Shown piece after piece: positions 6,552-8,531 of a stretch of DNA of 8,531 nucleotides (position 1 is its first letter; every line of letters begins with the position of its first letter). The position numbers and the translations under genes are program-made. The notes beneath the pieces were generated by a model. The model made no database searches and was not told the origin of the DNA. It saw nothing but the letters and a program-made list of their open reading frames with translations. The stretch is from positions 1 to 8,531 of the forward strand of contig JAGRMP010000059.1 in NCBI GenBank assembly GCA_020441225.1. Direction: 5' to 3'. This DNA comes from Maritimibacter sp. Its GTDB lineage: Bacteria; Pseudomonadota; Alphaproteobacteria; Rhodobacterales; Rhodobacteraceae.

Positions 6552-6596
6552 GCGGACGGTGGGGCGGACGGCGGGGCGGACGATGGGGCGGATCGG
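6552..6596. repeat. 12-bp tandem repeat, about 3.75 copies
   Basis: Successive units read GCGGACGGTGGG (6552-6563), GCGGACGGCGGG (6564-6575), GCGGACGATGGG (6576-6587) and GCGGATCGG (6588-6596). One strand is almost pure purine plus C. The array lies in the 373-bp noncoding gap between the aldolase start and copZ. It gives the 4-residue periodicity seen in translated shadows of this stretch, and no real protein is supported. Slippage-generated sequence is the simplest explanation. Confidence 0.75.
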
Positions 6597-6652
6597 ATAG
6601 AGACGGTTTCAGGCACCCCTCGGCGTGCAGAGGGACCGCAAGGCGAAACGTT

Positions 6653-6672
6653 CCCCGTGTCGCAGCACGGGG
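6653..6672 (-). terminator. Hairpin downstream of copZ, possible terminator
   Basis: Perfect 7-bp arms CCCCGTG (6653-6659) and CACGGGG (6666-6672) enclose a 6-base loop. Read on the minus strand, the stem lies about 96 bases beyond the copZ stop and is followed by AACGTTTC, which has only a weak T content. It could end copZ transcription before the aldolase promoter, but no run of U residues supports this strongly. Confidence 0.3.
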
Positions 6673-6691
6673 TCGTCGGCCCGGTCGGAGA

Positions 6692-6746
6692 CGGTCACGT
6701 GGCCCGCGACCGGAGCCGGTCACGTGGCCCGCGACCGGAGCCGGTC
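6692..6746. repeat. Perfect 25-bp tandem duplication plus partial third copy
   Basis: A 25-bp unit beginning CGGTCACGTGGCC and ending GACCGGAGC occurs at 6692-6716 and again, identical, at 6717-6741. The first five bases of a third copy (CGGTC) follow at 6742-6746. Each unit contains the hexamer palindrome CACGTG. Perfect identity suggests a recent duplication or selection on the element. It lies just beyond the 3' end of copZ. Confidence 0.85.
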
Positions 6747-6752
6747 GCGGGC
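6727..6752 (-). terminator. Perfect 12-bp-arm palindrome just past the copZ stop
   Basis: GCCCGCGACCGG (6727-6738) and CCGGTCGCGGGC (6741-6752) are perfect reverse complements separated by AG. They would fold into an 11-bp, G/C-dominated stem with a four-base loop. It starts 16 bases after the copZ stop codon in the direction of copZ transcription, the expected place for a terminator or 3'-end protecting stem. No T-run follows, so factor-independent termination is uncertain. The 3' arm is formed where the 25-bp tandem repeat breaks off. Confidence 0.5.
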
Positions 6753-6767
6753 GGGCGGGCGCTCCGG

Positions 6768-6965
6768 TCAGTTGACCGCCGTGGCGGGGTAGCCTTCTTT
6801 TTCGAGGATCGCGGTCAGCGCCGCCGCATCGAGGGTGCTGTCCACGGACACGGTCCGGGCGTCCATGTCGAACTCCAGGGCAGCGCCGTCATCGGCTGCG
6901 GTCACCGCCTTTTCGATGGTCATCTTGCAATGGCCGCAGCTCATGTCGGGTACGTTGAACTTCAT
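6768..6965 (-). CDS. copZ: CopZ-like copper chaperone (heavy-metal-associated domain protein)
   Basis: This 65-residue protein is a single HMA/ferredoxin-like domain that binds Cu(I) in the cytosol and passes it to the CopA ATPase. The metal motif is PDMSCGHCKMTIEKAV, with Cys10 and Cys13 in the Met-x-Cys-x-x-Cys context. The C-terminal half ends with the typical GYPATAV segment. The length matches stand-alone bacterial chaperones (about 65-70 aa). His in GHC, rather than Ala or Gly, is common in copper chaperones of proteobacteria and may also fit other soft metals. The start at 6965 is supported by AAGGAG seven bases upstream. The gene diverges from copA and carries its own CueR-type promoter, with a leader of roughly 50 bases. 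The copper assignment rests on the copA neighbour and operator. Mercury MerP-like proteins share the fold but are usually periplasmic with a signal peptide, which is absent here. Confidence 0.9.
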   Translation of the reverse strand: MKFNVPDMSCGHCKMTIEKAVTAADDGAALEFDMDARTVSVDSTLDAAALTAILEKEGYPATAVN

Positions 6966-6979
6966 CGCGAGTCTCCTTG

Positions 6980-7004
6980 TCGCTTGTCTGCATCGCTTGT
7001 CTGC
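6980..7004. repeat. 13-bp-period direct repeat in the copZ leader
   Basis: TCGCTTGTCTGC occurs at 6980-6991 and again at 6993-7004, separated by one base. TCGCTCG at 7006-7012 looks like the start of a third, decayed copy. It lies between the copZ promoter and its Shine-Dalgarno, so it would be transcribed in the 5' untranslated region. No function is evident. Confidence 0.6.
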
Positions 7005-7022
7005 GTCGCTCGATCTGGCGGC

Positions 7023-7053
7023 AATGTGGGGCTTCCACCCGCTGGAAGGTCAA
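7023..7053 (-). promoter_or_regulatory. CueR/HmrR-type copper-responsive promoter of copZ
   Basis: Read on the minus strand: -35 TTGACC (7053-7048), a 19-bp spacer, and -10 CACATT (7028-7023). The spacer holds a near-perfect dyad, CTTCCAG-CGG-GTGGAAG (17 bp, 7048-7032), with one mismatch between arms. A 19-bp spacer around such a dyad is the hallmark of MerR-family activation, in which Cu(I)-bound CueR untwists the DNA to align -35 and -10. Predicted transcription starts near 7016, about 50 bases before the copZ ATG. The regulator gene is not in the window. Confidence 0.88.
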
Positions 7054-7090
7054 GAGATTTCCGGCGCGGCGAAAAAATTCGTCCCGGGGC

Positions 7091-7121
7091 TTGACCCTCC
7101 AGTGACTGGAAGCCCCATATG
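7091..7121 (+). promoter_or_regulatory. CueR/HmrR-type copper-responsive promoter of copA
   Basis: The -35 TTGACC (7091-7096) is separated by exactly 19 bp from the -10 CATATG (7116-7121). The spacer contains the dyad CCTCCAG-TGA-CTGGAAG (7096-7112), with one arm mismatch, followed by the same CCCCA that precedes the -10 of the copZ promoter. Transcription should begin near 7128, giving a leader of roughly 24 bases and a GGAGG Shine-Dalgarno at 7142-7146. It faces away from the copZ promoter, with 37 bp between the two -35 boxes. Confidence 0.9.
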
Positions 7122-7151
7122 TGGGTCCGAACAGAGGATTCGGAGGTCGAA

Positions 7152-8531
7152 ATGGCACAGACGGACACGAGCACCCTGATGATCGAGGGCATGAGCTGCG
7201 CCTCCTGCGTCGGTCGGGTCGAACGCATGTTGAAGGCGCAGGACGGCGTCGGCGACGTGGCGGTCAATCTCGCGTCCGAAACCGCGCGCTTCACCGTCGA
7301 CGACCCGGAGGCACTGGTGCGCGCGGCGCTGGCTCTCGAAGAGCTGGGCTATCCCGCCCGGCGGGCCAAGGTGATGCTCAACGTCGCGTCGATGTCCTGC
7401 GCCTCCTGTGTCGGCCGGGTCGACAGGGCGCTGGAGGCGGTGCCGGGGGTGCTGGAGGTGAACGTCAACCTCGCCGCCGAGACCGCCACGGTGACCTATC
7501 TCGAAGGTGCGACCACGCCGGCCGCCCTGATCGCGGCATCGGCCGAGATCGGCTACCCGGCCGAGATTGCCGAGGCCGACGCCACCACCGACCGCGCGGC
7601 GCGCAAGGAAGAAGAGGCCCGCAACCTGCTGCGCAAGCTCGTGTTCGCCGCCGCGCTGGCGCTGCCGGTGTTCATCGTCGAGATGGGCGGCCACGTCTTC
7701 CCGGCGCTTCACCATTTCATCGCCTCCACCATCGGCATGCAGACAAGCTGGGTGCTCCAGTTCCTGCTCACGACGGCCGTGCTGGTGGGACCGGGGCGGT
7801 TCTTTTACCTCAAGGGCATCCCGGCGCTTCTGCGCGGCGCGCCCGACATGAACAGCCTGGTGGCCGTGGGCACCGGCGCCGCCTACAGCTACTCGGTGGT
7901 CGCCACCTTCCTGCCCGGGCTGTTGCCCGAAGCGGTGCGTGCGGTCTATTTCGAGGCGGCGGCGGTGATCGTGGTGCTGATCCTGGTCGGCCGGTTCCTC
8001 GAGGCGCGCGCCAAGGGCCGCACCGGCGCCGCGATCCAGAAACTGCTCGGCCTGCAGGCGCGTACCGCCCGGGTCGAGCGCGGCGGCGACACCGTCGAGG
8101 TCCCCATCGAGGAGTTGCGGGCCGGCGACATCCTGATCGTGCGCCCGGGCGAGCGCATCGCCGTGGACGGCGAGGTGGTCGAGGGCGAAAGCCATGTCGA
8201 CGAGAGCATGATCACCGGCGAGCCGGTGCCGGTCGCGAAAGCGGCGGGCGCCGAGGTGACCGGCGGCACGGTGAACGGCACCGGCAGTTTCCGGTTCCGC
8301 GCCACCCGTGTCGGTGCGGACACGACGCTCGCCCAGATCATCCGCATGGTCGAAGAGGCGCAAGGAGCGAAACTGCCGATCCAGGGGCTGGTCGACCGGA
8401 TCACGCTGTGGTTCGTGCCGGCGGTGATGTCGCTCGCCGCGCTCACCGTGCTGGTGTGGCTGGTCTTCGGGCCGAGCCCGGCGCTGACGCTGGCGCTGGT
8501 CGCCGGGGTCTCGGTGCTGATCATCGCCTGC
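7152..8531 (+). CDS. copA: Copper-exporting P1B-type ATPase CopA, N-terminal 460 residues (3' truncated by window edge)
   Basis: This inner-membrane P-type ATPase exports Cu(I) from the cytosol using ATP. Two N-terminal HMA domains carry GMSCASC (Cys16, Cys19) and MSCASC (Cys83, Cys86). Predicted membrane helices are at about 162-178, 200-218, 233-256 and 266-285, followed by the actuator domain with [11 protein letters not shown] (TGE at 355-357), and helices at about 417-440 and 443-460. VEMGGH after the first helix is typical of Cu(I) ATPases. The window ends in LIIAC, whose Cys460 should be the first Cys of the transmembrane CPC metal site. The phosphorylation DKTGT, ATP-binding and remaining domains of this roughly 800-aa protein lie outside. 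ATG 7152 is supported by GGAGG at 7142-7146 and by the promoter just upstream. It diverges from copZ under a matching CueR-type operator. Cu versus Ag cannot be separated, and Zn/Cd ATPases are less likely given the HMA and operator type. Confidence 0.94.
   Translation, partial: MAQTDTSTLMIEGMSCASCVGRVERMLKAQDGVGDVAVNLASETARFTVDDPEALVRAALALEELGYPARRAKVMLNVASMSCASCVGRVDRALEAVPGVLEVNVNLAAETATVTYLEGATTPAALIAASAEIGYPAEIAEADATTDRAARKEEEARNLLRKLVFAAALALPVFIVEMGGHVFPALHHFIASTIGMQTSWVLQFLLTTAVLVGPGRFFYLKGIPALLRGAPDMNSLVAVGTGAAYSYSVVATFLPGLLPEAVRAVYFEAAAVIVVLILVGRFLEARAKGRTGAAIQKLLGLQARTARVERGGDTVEVPIEELRAGDILIVRPGERIAVDGEVVEGESHVDESMITGEPVPVAKAAGAEVTGGTVNGTGSFRFRATRVGADTTLAQIIRMVEEAQGAKLPIQGLVDRITLWFVPAVMSLAALTVLVWLVFGPSPALTLALVAGVSVLIIAC

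Larger units (their letters stand above)
6395..6767. other. 373-bp noncoding gap between aldolase operon and copZ
   Basis: No convincing gene lies here on either strand. The open frames across it translate into low-complexity Arg/Gly/Pro-rich shadows. The gap holds the aldolase promoter and dyad (about 6441-6469), the 12-bp repeat array, a 7-bp-stem hairpin, the 25-bp tandem duplication and the palindrome after copZ, listed separately. Between about 6600 and 6650 I see nothing recognisable. Confidence 0.65.

Noticed and set aside
6395..6616. N-terminal extension of the aldolase-like gene
   Set aside because: The frame stays open but encodes repeat-derived low-complexity sequence and overlaps the likely promoter. 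The ATG at 6394 has a Shine-Dalgarno and starts the folded domain.
6552..6746. Repeats considered as a CRISPR array
   Set aside because: Units are 12 or 25 bp and directly adjacent without unique spacers, and no cas genes are present.
6513..7094. 193-codon plus-strand frame across the repeats and copZ
   Set aside because: It is antisense to copZ, built partly from the tandem repeats, and has no domain or convincing start signal.
7050..8363. 437-codon open frame on the minus strand across copA
   Set aside because: It is antisense to the clear CopA frame and runs through both CueR-type promoters, so it is a shadow.

Overview
The window is GC-rich, dense with codon-biased genes, and looks like an alphaproteobacterial chromosome or large plasmid, most likely from the Rhodobacteraceae. 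The polyol gene order (ABC ATPase, HAD phosphatase, MtlK, XylB) and the CueR/HmrR-type copper promoters both fit that group. No taxonomic marker such as rRNA is present, so the assignment is an inference.

Region 1 (1-4325, + strand) is the distal part of a sorbitol/mannitol catabolic operon. It contains the C-terminal part of a SmoK/MalK-type sugar ABC transporter ATPase, a HAD-superfamily phosphatase, a polyol (mannitol) 2-dehydrogenase with its catalytic Lys295/Asn300/His303 set, and a xylulokinase starting 4 bp after it. The transporter would import hexitols or pentitols. MtlK would oxidise them to ketoses such as fructose or xylulose, and XylB would phosphorylate xylulose for the pentose phosphate pathway. 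The smoK-HAD gap folds into two GC-rich hairpins. A 17-codon ORF overlaps the end of the HAD gene just before mtlK.

Region 2 (4326-6394) follows a short hairpin-bearing convergent junction. It is a two-gene minus-strand operon: a class I aldolase-like TIM-barrel protein and, 15 bp downstream, a PfkB-family sugar kinase with a strong Shine-Dalgarno. Kinase plus aldolase is the logic of the LacC/LacD, IolC/IolJ and YihV/YihT pairs, but neither protein can be assigned to one of those pathways by eye. This is the best candidate in the window for an undescribed carbohydrate pathway. A dyad overlaps its likely promoter.

Region 3 (6395-6767) is noncoding. It holds a 12-bp tandem repeat, a 7-bp-stem hairpin, and a perfect 25-bp tandem duplication whose distal end is a 12-bp-arm palindrome.

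Region 4 (6768-8531) is a copper homeostasis locus: copZ (minus strand, small CxxC chaperone) diverges from copA (plus strand, Cu+ P1B ATPase with two HMA domains). The copA gene is cut by the window edge at the first Cys of its CPC motif. Between them are two back-to-back near-identical CueR-type promoters, each TTGACC-19 bp-(-10) with a CTTCCAG/CTGGAAG-like dyad in the spacer. The cognate MerR-family regulator is not in the window.
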